A stretch of 64,000 bases of DNA, taken from contig CAXUEY010000008.1 in the NCBI GenBank assembly GCA_964250225.1, forward strand, positions 1 through 64,000. Direction: 5' to 3'. Position numbers and translations under genes: made by a program. The notes under the pieces were generated by a model. The model made no database searches and was not told the DNA's origin. It was given only the letters and a program-made list of their open reading frames with translations. Position 1 is the first letter of the stretch, and the number at the start of each line of letters is the position of its first letter. The DNA comes from Paraktedonobacter sp964250225 (lineage in GTDB: Bacteria > Chloroflexota > Ktedonobacteria > Ktedonobacterales > Ktedonobacteraceae). This document shows, one piece after another, positions 1 through 7,841 of the stretch.

Positions 1-258
1 GAAGTGCCGCGCACCAAGCCATATCCAGATCTCTACCTGGCTGCCCTCGATCAGCTCGGCGTGCAGGCAAACGAGGCCGTCGCCTTTGAAGATTCGCTCA
101 ATGGAATGCGCGCCGCCCAGCAAGCGGGCATTTTTTGTGTGGTGGTCCCCAATCCCCTGACGCAACACCTGGCCTTCGAGCCGCTCGACCTGCGCCTGAC
201 GTCTCTGGCCGATACAACATTGGATGAGTTGATGATCTATGCTAATCGAAATAAATGA
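1..258 (+). CDS. HAD-family sugar-phosphate phosphatase/mutase, 3' part
   Basis: C-terminal 85 codons of a haloacid dehalogenase superfamily protein; the start lies before the window. The visible part has HAD motif III (KPYPDLY) followed by motif IV (AFEDSLNGMRAAQQAG), the arrangement of beta-phosphoglucomutase-like and phosphoglycolate-phosphatase-like members. In this family the motif III lysine and the motif IV acidic residues hold the phosphate and Mg2+. The GTG at 4 lies inside the domain and is not a real start. The substrate cannot be named because the cap domain is missing. No terminator is obvious after the TGA; the next gene starts about 280 bases on. Confidence 0.8.
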   Translation, partial: EVPRTKPYPDLYLAALDQLGVQANEAVAFEDSLNGMRAAQQAGIFCVVVPNPLTQHLAFEPLDLRLTSLADTTLDELMIYANRNK

Positions 259-538
259 TTTGAGGTATATCCATGTGGTTTGATAGTGAAAATCCACGAG
301 CAATGCGCGAATTTTCAAAAGTGTGCTCTATTTTTTCCGCAAAATCCCCGCGAAGATCCATAGAGCCGTTTCCATTTTTCTCTTTTGGAAAAAGAAAGGG
401 AGGGAGTACTTTGACGGGTACACGAACATCTTCTTCATAGGGACACGCAGAGAAGGCGTCGTGCTGCTCGTCTAGATGAAGTGCTATCGCTCAAGGAAGA
501 AGCAGAGCAATCTGCTCATCAAACCAAAGGAGAACACT

Positions 539-1204
539 GTGAACTATCCACAAATCGTTTCGCAAGACGACTGGCTCGCGGCTTGCAAGGAACTGCTCAT
601 CAAAGAGAAGGAAGCGACCCGCGCGCGCGACAGGCTCAATGCTGAACGGCGCAGATTACCTATGGTCAAAATTGAGAAGGAGTATCTCTTCGAGGGTCCA
701 AACGGCAGAGTCAGCTTGCTTGATCTGTTCGAGGGACGCCGCCAGTTGATCATTTACCACTTTATGTTTGGCTCAGACTGGGAGGAGGGCTGTCCTGCCT
801 GCTCATTCCTGGTTGATAACATCGGCCACCTCGCCCATTTGCATGCCCGCAACACCTCGCTGGTCCTCGTCTCGCGCGCGCCATCGGCGAAGATCGAGCC
901 ATTCAAGGCGCGCATGGGTTGGAACGTCCCGTGGGTTTCCTCGTATGGCAGCGACTTCAACGCTGATCTCTCTGCCACCGCAGACGACGGCGGCGAGTAC
1001 GGTGGAGTGAGTGTCTTCCTGCGCGAGGGAGAGGAGATCTTTCACACGTATATGACGACCGACCGCGGGAACGATATCCTCCTGGGGACGTACAACTATC
1101 TCGATCTGACCCCGCTCGGACGGCAGGAAAGCTGGGAAGAGCCTGCCGGTAGGAATACACCCTCGGACAACTGGCTCCGCTACCACGACAAGTATGACGT
1201 CTAA
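539..1204 (+). CDS. DUF899 thioredoxin-like family protein
   Basis: A 221-residue protein of the DUF899 family, a thioredoxin-fold group of unknown physiological role. Visible hallmarks are the YHFMFGSDWEEGCPACSFL stretch, with a CPAC pair where thioredoxins have CxxC, then VSRAPSAKIEPFKARMGW, and a C-terminal TYNYLDLTPLGRQE motif. A redox role is inference. The GTG start at 539 is preferred because AAGGAG lies at 527-532 with 6-base spacing; an ATG at 476 in the same frame would add 21 basic residues and has no such site. The gene converges on the CLC gene, and a long hairpin separates the two. Confidence 0.8.
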   Translation: MNYPQIVSQDDWLAACKELLIKEKEATRARDRLNAERRRLPMVKIEKEYLFEGPNGRVSLLDLFEGRRQLIIYHFMFGSDWEEGCPACSFLVDNIGHLAHLHARNTSLVLVSRAPSAKIEPFKARMGWNVPWVSSYGSDFNADLSATADDGGEYGGVSVFLREGEEIFHTYMTTDRGNDILLGTYNYLDLTPLGRQESWEEPAGRNTPSDNWLRYHDKYDV

Positions 1205-1239
1205 GATTGTGTGCCACCATTGCCAAGCCAGATTGGCTG

Positions 1240-1284
1240 CTGGCTCTCGACGAAACGGACGGGTTTCATTTCGTCGAGAGCCAG
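1240..1284. terminator. 16-bp intergenic hairpin between convergent genes
   Basis: The arm CTGGCTCTCGACGAAA (1240-1255) pairs perfectly with 1269-1284 around a 13-base loop. It sits between the convergent DUF899 and CLC genes. No T-run follows on the + side, so it may terminate weakly, serve both directions, or protect 3' ends. Confidence 0.55.
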
Positions 1285-1315
1285 GCCCGCTCTCTGTAAC
1301 TTTTCCTAATAACTT

Positions 1316-3397
1316 CTATACCGCTGTGGGCGCGACCTCTGGCATAGTGTTGAGGTATATTTGCAGGCGCTCTTCACCAGCCGGGCTGACCATGAAGGTT
1401 ACGACATCGCCAGCCTGGATCGTGGTGCTGCCGCGCGGGAAGACCTGCTCGCTCTGGCGCCGGATCGAGACGACCAGGCTTTCGTTGGGCAAATGGGCAT
1501 CACGCAGGGTTTTGCCGACCAGAGGCATTGTCGGGCGAATCTCAACCTCAAGCATCACCGTCCCTGTGGTCAGGCCGCGCATACGCCGGGCGTCTTTAGC
1601 CAGCGTCTGACGATAGGCACGCATAATCTGCGTGGTTGAGATAACCCCGCTGACGCTCTCGTGATCGAGATCGAGTACTGGCGCCCAGTTCACGCGGCGG
1701 CTACTCAACTGTTCAAGCGTTTCGTCAAGCGTCTCATTTGGCGTGATGGTGAGCACATCGCGTTGCATCACTGCTTCCACTGTCTGCGTAGTGCGCTCTG
1801 CCAGAGGGGTCTGCTGGATCATGGCCTGCGTGAGCGTCCCTATGAGTTTACCACTGGCATCGATGACCGGCGCATACGTCTCTGCGCTGCGGGCCAGCGC
1901 CTCTTCAGCCTGCGCGAGTGTCTGCTCAGGCGCGATGCTCATGGTCAGCGGCTTCATGGCTCGGCGCGCCACCAGAGTTGAGAGCAGGGGGAACGAGAAT
2001 TGCAGACGGTGCGCGGGCGAATCGGCGCGTGTAGGGAGCTGGCTGGTGTAGATGGTGTCGTTACCCACAATCATAGACGAGATGCCCACCGCGAGCATAG
2101 CCGGAGCAAGCATAGAGAGGTTGCCGGTCATCTCCGCGACCATCAGCATCACGGCAAGGGGCGCGTGCGCGATGCCGCCAAATAGTGCCATCATACCTAC
2201 AATCACAAAAGGCGCGGGTGTATCTGGCAAGCCCGGCAGCACATGATAGGAGAGCCGCCAGACGGCTGCCCCTAACATGCCACCAATCACCATGCCGGGG
2301 CCAAAGATACCACCGGAACCACCGGACCCGATGGAGAGGCCGGTGGTCAGAATTTTGGTGAAAGGCAGCAGCAGGATGATCCAGAGCGGAATACCCAGAA
2401 TGCCGCGCCCCATGACAATTTGCACCCAACCATAACCCATGCCCATAGCCTGCGGAATCACCAGAGCAATTAAACCGACCAGCAGCCCACCAATGGCCGG
2501 TTTCAACCAGTTGGGCAGCGCGAGATGATGAAAACGGGCGGTGATACCATAGAAGCCGCGCGCGTAGAGCACACCTACCAGACCGCACAGCAGGCCCAGC
2601 ACGATATAGTAGAGCAATTGTGGAGGCGAGGTAAAGGCCAGGTTGTTGGGCGGCGCGAACAGGGGATGCCAGCCCGACCACGCGCCAAAGACGCTATAGC
2701 CCACGATGGAAGAGATCAAGGCCGGGATAATCGCCTCGACCTCTAGATCGTTTTTATAGAGAATCTCCGCCGCCAAAATTGCGCCCCCCAGCGGCGCGCT
2801 AAAGATCGCACCAATGCCCGCGCCAATACCGGTGGCCAGAGCAATACGCCGGTCCTGCTGATTAAGTTTCAGCGCCGAGGCCAGGATCGAGCCAAAGCCC
2901 GCGCTGATCTGCGCTGCCGGACCTTCGCGTCCCGCCGAGCCCCCCGTCCCAATCGTAATCGCCGAAGCCACCAGCTTCACCAGGGGAATGCGCGCGCGGA
3001 TCGTTGTGCCCTCGTGGAAGGCTTTGATCGCGGCATCTGTGCCATGTCCCTCGGCTTCGGGCGCCAGTTTAAAGACAATAATCCCGGAGAGCAGTCCGCC
3101 ACCAGCTGTCACCAGCGGCAACAACCAGGGACGGGCAGCCGCCCAGAATGGGATAGAGCTGCTTGAGCCCTCCCCGGCTGGTGACGGTGGCAGATAGCCA
3201 ACCAGTCCACCCAGGAAGAGCGCCGTCGCGTAATGGATGGCCGCGTAAAAGGCGATAGCTCCAACCCCGGCAACCAGGCCGATCAGCGTACTGATCAGCA
3301 CCCACTTGAGTAAGAAGCGCGGATTCTCAAATCCTTGCGGCGTTGCATGCAAGTGGAACAGGCGTCGGAGAAAGGACATAAATGAAGATGATTGCAT
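1316..3397 (-). CDS. CLC-family chloride channel/antiporter with CBS and TrkA_C domains
   Basis: A 693-residue membrane protein of the CLC family that moves Cl- (or other anions), either as a channel or in exchange for H+. The core has about ten hydrophobic helices. The anion filter motif GTGGSAGREGP is near residues 150-160 and includes the gating glutamate, and a second loop reads GSGGSGGIFGP. The usual GSGIP motif appears as GHGT. Two CBS domains follow at about 470-590, then a TrkA_C/RCK-C-like domain, suggesting control by a nucleotide or ion ligand. The ATG at 3397 is chosen because GAAGGA lies 11 bases upstream; the longer frame overlaps the TetR stop. A TetR-type dyad lies between the two genes. 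Confidence 0.9.
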   Translation of the reverse strand: MQSSSFMSFLRRLFHLHATPQGFENPRFLLKWVLISTLIGLVAGVGAIAFYAAIHYATALFLGGLVGYLPPSPAGEGSSSSIPFWAAARPWLLPLVTAGGGLLSGIIVFKLAPEAEGHGTDAAIKAFHEGTTIRARIPLVKLVASAITIGTGGSAGREGPAAQISAGFGSILASALKLNQQDRRIALATGIGAGIGAIFSAPLGGAILAAEILYKNDLEVEAIIPALISSIVGYSVFGAWSGWHPLFAPPNNLAFTSPPQLLYYIVLGLLCGLVGVLYARGFYGITARFHHLALPNWLKPAIGGLLVGLIALVIPQAMGMGYGWVQIVMGRGILGIPLWIILLLPFTKILTTGLSIGSGGSGGIFGPGMVIGGMLGAAVWRLSYHVLPGLPDTPAPFVIVGMMALFGGIAHAPLAVMLMVAEMTGNLSMLAPAMLAVGISSMIVGNDTIYTSQLPTRADSPAHRLQFSFPLLSTLVARRAMKPLTMSIAPEQTLAQAEEALARSAETYAPVIDASGKLIGTLTQAMIQQTPLAERTTQTVEAVMQRDVLTITPNETLDETLEQLSSRRVNWAPVLDLDHESVSGVISTTQIMRAYRQTLAKDARRMRGLTTGTVMLEVEIRPTMPLVGKTLRDAHLPNESLVVSIRRQSEQVFPRGSTTIQAGDVVTFMVSPAGEERLQIYLNTMPEVAPTAV

Positions 3398-3446
3398 ACG
3401 ATATGCTGTCCTTCTCTTGTTACTAAAGTCACACGTTTTGATGAAT

Positions 3447-3460
3447 GGGCCACTGGTCAA
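3447..3460. promoter_or_regulatory. Putative TetR operator upstream of the CLC gene
   Basis: GGGCCACTGGTCAA matches GGGCCATTGGTCAG upstream of the tetR gene at 12 of 14 positions, both differences being transitions. It is an imperfect dyad (GGGCCA-N-TGGTCA) located between the tetR stop and the CLC start. Read on the minus strand it begins TTGACC, so it may overlap a -35 element. Confidence 0.5.
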
Positions 3461-3482
3461 TAAAAAGCGCAAAAAAAAACTA

Positions 3483-4091
3483 TTAGCTGTTGGACGCACC
3501 CAGACCGTGCAGGATCAAGCGTGCTACCTCTGGCGCCTGCCGCGCCAGTTCCTGCTCAGACTGACCCAGCGTAATCGCTGAGAGTACATACGACTCGGTT
3601 TGCGCGAGCACCATCAACGCGCTGGCCTCAACATCTGGACAGCTAAGCTCACCGCTGGCCCGGCTGGTTTCCAATGTCAGCGCGATAATGGCAACATAAT
3701 CGCGCATCAGCCTGGTCGCCTCGGCCTGGAAAGAGCGGTTCACGCCATAGAGCGCGCTCATATAGACATTGAAGCTATCGCGGTCCTGCGCGGCCAGATG
3801 CACAAAGGCGCCATACAGCCGCTCCAGACGCTCTTGCAATGGCCCCGGCAGCGCCAGAGCCGCGCGAATAGCCGCGATATGCGTCTGGGCTATAGCACGC
3901 AACATAGTGAGAAAGAGCTCGCGTTTGTTCTCAAAGTACAGATAGATCGTGCCCTTGCCGATACCCGCCTGCTCAGCGATCATGTTAATGTTCGCCTGGT
4001 CAAAGCCCAGGCGCGCAAACTCCCTGGCCGCCTCCTGCAAAATGCGCCGCCTGGTGAGTTCACGGGTCTGTTCATCAACGACTTTCGGCAT
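3483..4091 (-). CDS. TetR/AcrR family transcriptional regulator
   Basis: A 202-residue one-component repressor. The N-terminal helix-turn-helix is typical: RRRILQEAAREFARLGF, then NINMIAEQAGIGKGTIYLYFENKRELF, about residues 14-60. The rest is an all-helical ligand domain whose effector cannot be read from sequence. It lies directly upstream of the CLC gene on the same strand and divergent from a phospholipase D gene. Near-identical 15-base dyads occur in front of this gene and in front of CLC, so self-regulation and control of the channel are likely (inference). The dyad at 4120-4133 is also positioned to affect the divergent gene. Confidence 0.9.
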   Translation of the reverse strand: MPKVVDEQTRELTRRRILQEAAREFARLGFDQANINMIAEQAGIGKGTIYLYFENKRELFLTMLRAIAQTHIAAIRAALALPGPLQERLERLYGAFVHLAAQDRDSFNVYMSALYGVNRSFQAEATRLMRDYVAIIALTLETSRASGELSCPDVEASALMVLAQTESYVLSAITLGQSEQELARQAPEVARLILHGLGASNS

Positions 4092-4119
4092 ACGACTGGC
4101 TCACTCTCTCTTTTATTCT

Positions 4120-4133
4120 GGGCCATTGGTCAG
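4120..4133. promoter_or_regulatory. Putative TetR operator in the tetR/PLD divergent region
   Basis: GGGCCATTGGTCAG lies 29 bases upstream of the tetR start and is the partner copy of the dyad at 3447-3460. The extended consensus is TGGGCCAYTGGTCAR. Its place between divergent genes would let one repressor act on both. Confidence 0.5.
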
Positions 4134-4205
4134 TTTTCTATAGATATTGTAACCGATGCGCCACACAGATGCAAGCGGTCTGCTGTTTGTGAGATAATGA
4201 TCGGC

Positions 4206-5486
4206 ATGAATCACGAAAAAAAGAGCCTGCCCACACATGGGCTTCACTGGCGAAAGATCCTGGCCCTGCTGCGCCGCCTGACCCTGCGGGGTGTGCTAGG
4301 GCTGCTGACTTTGCAAACCGTGGTCATTGCAGTGCTGGTCACTATCGATGCCTGGCGCAAACACTACCGCTCGCAAGGTTTTTTGCCGCATACCAATCCT
4401 GAGCCACTCAAGATTGGCCGCTCGCAGGTGCAACTGTATACCTATGGTGAGGATCTCTACACCGCGATGTTAGAGGCGATCAGCCAGGCGCGAGAGCGCA
4501 TTTTCTTTGAGACCTTTATCTGGAAAAGTGACGCTGTTGGTCACCAGTTCAAGCTTGAGCTGCAGCGGGCATCTGAGCGCGGAGTGGCGGTTTATGTGAT
4601 GTACGATAGCTTCGCCAATCTGGTGGTGCCGCATCGCTTCAAGCAGTTCAAACCCGGCATTGCGGTCCTGCGCTATCCGCTCTTTGCCTGGCTGCGCAAA
4701 CCTTTCTATTTAAGTGGCTATGCCCGCGATCATCGCAAAATCCTGGTTGTGGATGGTCAAACTGCTTTTGTAGGTGGATACAATATTGGCGCGCGTTATG
4801 CTACAGAATGGCGCGATACCCATATTTGCATACAAGGACCGAATGCGCGCGAATTGGAGAGCGTGTGCATCGATTTCTGGAATATGTATCGCAAGCATCA
4901 CCTGCCGCCGTTGCCTGAACTCAAGGGGCGCGATTGGGATCCGTTGATGGTTATTCATCGCAATGATCCCCATATGCTTATTTTCCCGATCCGCCATTCA
5001 TACCTGGAGGCCATTCATCGCGCTGAACGGCATATTTATATCACGCACGCGTACTTTATCCCTGATCGCATTGTCCTTCATGCTCTGCTCCAGGCTGCCG
5101 CCCGTGGAGTCGATGTGCGCATCCTGTTGCCCGCGACCTCTAATCATGTGGTGGCCGACTGGCTGGCGCGTGGCTTCTATACCCAATGTCTGGCTGGAGG
5201 TGTGCGCCTCTTTCTGTACCAAAATGCGATGGTCCATGCCAAGACAGCCACTATCGACGGCATCTGGTCCACCATTGGCACCGCCAATCTGGACCGTTTG
5301 AGTCTGCTGGGAAACTTTGAGGTCAATGTTGAGATCCACGACGCGTCTCTGGCTCAGCAAATGGAGACCATTTTCAGGCAAGACGCCACCAACGCTCGCG
5401 AGCTGGTGCTGAGCCGCTGGAGAGAGCGCTCGCCCCTGTGGGTCTTTGCTGAAACTATTTTGTTACCCTTGCGTCCGTTCTTGTAG
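4206..5486 (+). CDS. Phospholipase D / cardiolipin synthase-like protein
   Basis: About 426 residues, a PLD-superfamily enzyme with two HKD motifs: DHRKILVVDGQTAFVGGYN and MVHAKTATIDGIWSTIGTANLD. Two such motifs form one active site that makes a phosphatidyl-histidine intermediate; bacterial relatives condense phosphatidylglycerol to cardiolipin. One hydrophobic segment near residues 28-48 (LGLLTLQTVVIAVLVTIDAW) should anchor it in the membrane. The open frame reaches back to 3600, but that part is antisense to tetR. ATGs at 4197 and 4206 both have weak ribosome sites, so the exact start is uncertain. Cardiolipin synthase is the best guess; another PLD-type transfer is possible. Confidence 0.82.
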   Translation: MNHEKKSLPTHGLHWRKILALLRRLTLRGVLGLLTLQTVVIAVLVTIDAWRKHYRSQGFLPHTNPEPLKIGRSQVQLYTYGEDLYTAMLEAISQARERIFFETFIWKSDAVGHQFKLELQRASERGVAVYVMYDSFANLVVPHRFKQFKPGIAVLRYPLFAWLRKPFYLSGYARDHRKILVVDGQTAFVGGYNIGARYATEWRDTHICIQGPNARELESVCIDFWNMYRKHHLPPLPELKGRDWDPLMVIHRNDPHMLIFPIRHSYLEAIHRAERHIYITHAYFIPDRIVLHALLQAAARGVDVRILLPATSNHVVADWLARGFYTQCLAGGVRLFLYQNAMVHAKTATIDGIWSTIGTANLDRLSLLGNFEVNVEIHDASLAQQMETIFRQDATNARELVLSRWRERSPLWVFAETILLPLRPFL

Positions 5487-5496
5487 GAAACAGCTT

Positions 5497-5526
5497 TTGC
5501 AGGCGCGACATGAGCTATGGTATACT
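5497..5526 (+). promoter_or_regulatory. Promoter of the ketosynthase operon
   Basis: TTGCAG (5497-5502), an 18-base spacer and TATACT (5521-5526), about 50 bases before the ATG at 5576, which has GGGGAG at 5560-5565. Confidence 0.6.
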
Positions 5527-5575
5527 GGCGTATCGCGAGTTTCGCGCCTCTGCATCACCGGGGAGATACATTACC

Positions 5576-6487
5576 ATGACCACCACGCTGTTGTCCGAGA
5601 CCAACATTCAGGCTGATGCGTTTCACGCCGATGTGGCCTATCTGGAAGCGCTGTTTGTGCGTCGCCTGATCGGTAATTACGAGCTACCGATCATCGATAT
5701 CGGTCAGGGCGCGCCCCTGGTCTTTGTACCCATTCTAGAACATCTGGAATTTGTCTACGCCCGCCAGATACGCTTCTTCAGCCCACAACGCCGCGTGATT
5801 CTCTATCGACGCCACGAGACGCGCTCGCGTTTCACCGGCATCCCGGAACGCGTTGAGGAACTGCGTCAGTTGCTCAATCACCTGGAGATCGTGGCTGCCG
5901 ATTTTGTTGGGCACGGGGACGCGGCGATGGTTCTGCTGGAGTTCGCCCTGCGCTATCCCCAACGCTGCCGTTCGCTAACCATTGTCTCCCAGGCCGCTGA
6001 ATACCGCATCGCGCCCCATCCCTGGATCTGGCTCCTCCACGAGCTCTATCTACGTCTGCCAGCCGAGCGCGTTCTGCCAGCCGCGTTTTTGCGTCGCACT
6101 GTGGTCAACTACATCGTCGCGCGCAACCCTGACAAGCACGCCAGCAAACCTGAGGAGCCGCTCTATCTGCTGCCTCGCGCCCTGATCGAGGAACAATTCA
6201 GCAAGATCCAGCTCTGGCCCGCCGTCTATAAGTTTTCTGTGCTGCCCATCATTCATCGCTTCAATATCAGCAAAAACCTATCCAAACTGACGATGCCTGT
6301 ACTGCTGATTAACCGTTTCGATGATGTGCTCTCCCCGGAGATTCGCACGCGCTGGTTCGCCGAGCACCTGCCCAACTGCACCGATTATCACGTGCTGCCA
6401 GGCGGCGAACGCTTTTTTCTCTATTCAGAGGCGGCCAACGTGAACCCACTGATCCAGAACTTTCTGCAACGGGAGGAACGCACATGA
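5576..6487 (+). CDS. Alpha/beta-hydrolase-fold protein lacking the catalytic serine
   Basis: A 303-residue protein with an alpha/beta-hydrolase outline: GAPLVFVPILEHLEF near the oxyanion region, a strand-turn-helix reading DFVGHGDAAMVLLEFALRYP where the nucleophile elbow belongs, and a late MPVLLINRFDDVLSP acid-strand region. The elbow is GHGDA, not GxSxG, and the usual late histidine is replaced by PGGERF. It therefore looks like a non-hydrolytic family member. It heads an operon with two ketosynthase-type proteins; its TGA overlaps the next ATG (ATGA at 6484-6487). A role in handling an acyl or polyketide product is inference. The start is fixed by GGGGAG at 5560-5565. Confidence 0.75.
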   Translation: MTTTLLSETNIQADAFHADVAYLEALFVRRLIGNYELPIIDIGQGAPLVFVPILEHLEFVYARQIRFFSPQRRVILYRRHETRSRFTGIPERVEELRQLLNHLEIVAADFVGHGDAAMVLLEFALRYPQRCRSLTIVSQAAEYRIAPHPWIWLLHELYLRLPAERVLPAAFLRRTVVNYIVARNPDKHASKPEEPLYLLPRALIEEQFSKIQLWPAVYKFSVLPIIHRFNISKNLSKLTMPVLLINRFDDVLSPEIRTRWFAEHLPNCTDYHVLPGGERFFLYSEAANVNPLIQNFLQREERT

Positions 6488-7788
6488 GTTATGAGCCGCG
6501 CCGCGTGGTAATTAGCGGCCTGGGAGCAATTGCTCCCAACGGCATTGGCAAGGAGGCATTCTGGCAGGCCTGTGCTGCGGGACGTTCGGGCATTCGCCAG
6601 ATTACACGCTTCAACGCCGATTTTCTCCCCACACGCATCGCCGGCGAGGTGCCCGACTTCCAACCAGCTGCACTTGGCCTGAGTGAGGCTGAGATTGAGA
6701 CGCTGGATCGTGGGACACAATTCGCTGTGGCCGCCGCGAACCTGGCGCTGTGGGATAGCGGCCTGCTAAGGACACCTGGCGACGCGCTGGACCAGCTCGA
6801 CAGAACAAACTGGGGCGTCTCTCTCGGCACCGCGATGGGACCCGTTGCGGAGGGCGAACGTCTGTGGCGCCAGTTCACTGCTGATGGCACACGCCCGCCA
6901 CGCGCCACCGACAATGGCAGCCAACTGGCAACGCTACTGCTCGCCTCGATGCCAGCAGCAGCGCTGGCCGCGCACCACGGGCTGCATGGCCCCTGCGCGG
7001 TTGTGGCTACAGGCTGCTCTGCTGGCGCGGACGCGATTGGGCAGGCGTTCTGGCACATTCAGGAGGGTCGGGCCAGCCATATGCTCGCTGGAGGCTGCGA
7101 TTCGTCGATCAACGCCCTGGGCATCAATGTCTTCTCGGTGATGCGCGCCCTGAGCACCAACAATGCTGAACCTGAACGCGCTTCGCGGCCCTACGACGCG
7201 TTGCGCGACGGCTTTGTCATGAGCGAGGGTGCTGCTGTGCTGCTGCTAGAAGAACGTGCTAGCGCTATCGCCCGTGATGCACCAGTTTATGCGGAACTTC
7301 TGACCTTCGTCTCCAACAATAACGCCCACCATATGACCGCGCTGCCGGAGGATGGCCGTCCGCTGCAAGATCTCCTGCGTCTGGCACTGACCGAAGGCGG
7401 CATTACGCCGCATCAACTGGGCTATATCAACTCACACGGCAGCTCGACTTCTCCCAACGAACGTACCGAGACGGCGGCCTATAAAGCCGTTTTTGGCGAT
7501 CTGGCTTACACCATCCCGATTAGCGCGACCAAATCGATGATTGGACATACACAAGGGGCCGCGAGCGCTCTAGAGACGCTTGTGACTGCGCTGGCCCTGC
7601 ATCACCAGGTTCTTCCACCCACCATCAACCAGGAGCAGCGCGATCCCCTATGCGACCTGGACTATGTAGCCAATGTCGCGCGCCCGACCAGCTTCTCCGT
7701 AGCGCTGACCCACTCCAGTGGCTTCGGTGGCGTGAACACGGCTCTGGTCCTGGCAAGCCCGGATTTCCTCAAGGAGGAGAAACTATGA
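6484..7788 (+). CDS. Beta-ketoacyl synthase, catalytically complete (KAS II / KS-alpha type)
   Basis: A 434-residue thiolase-fold condensing enzyme. It has the full Cys-His-His set: Cys178 in VATGCSAGADAIG, His318 in INSHGSSTSPNER, and Lys350 plus His355 in ISATKSMIGHTQG. Such enzymes elongate an acyl-ACP with malonyl-ACP and release CO2. It overlaps the preceding gene by four bases and is followed by an 18-codon reading frame leading into a second, inactive-looking ketosynthase. That pairing resembles the KS-alpha/KS-beta dimer of type II polyketide systems more than a lone FabF. Polyketide or specialised fatty-acid synthesis is inferred; no ACP or malonyltransferase is seen nearby. Confidence 0.9.
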   Translation: MSYEPRRVVISGLGAIAPNGIGKEAFWQACAAGRSGIRQITRFNADFLPTRIAGEVPDFQPAALGLSEAEIETLDRGTQFAVAAANLALWDSGLLRTPGDALDQLDRTNWGVSLGTAMGPVAEGERLWRQFTADGTRPPRATDNGSQLATLLLASMPAAALAAHHGLHGPCAVVATGCSAGADAIGQAFWHIQEGRASHMLAGGCDSSINALGINVFSVMRALSTNNAEPERASRPYDALRDGFVMSEGAAVLLLEERASAIARDAPVYAELLTFVSNNNAHHMTALPEDGRPLQDLLRLALTEGGITPHQLGYINSHGSSTSPNERTETAAYKAVFGDLAYTIPISATKSMIGHTQGAASALETLVTALALHHQVLPPTINQEQRDPLCDLDYVANVARPTSFSVALTHSSGFGGVNTALVLASPDFLKEEKL

Positions 7789-7841
7789 CCAGGATAAACA
7801 CGGCTTTTTCCGAAAAAACGGGCAAGGAGGCGAACGGATGA
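7785..7841 (+). CDS. 18-codon linking reading frame between the two ketosynthase genes
   Basis: The ATG overlaps the upstream TGA (ATGA at 7785-7788), and the frame MTRINTAFSEKTGKEANG ends in a TGA that overlaps the next ATG (7838-7841). It contains the AAGGAGG ribosome site of the following gene. It may couple translation of the two ketosynthase subunits rather than make a working peptide. Confidence 0.35.
   Translation: MTRINTAFSEKTGKEANG

Noticed and set aside
420..538. Coding trace (AARLDEVLSLKEEAEQ) before the DUF899 gene
   Set aside because: A short charged frame without start or motif; it could be chance.
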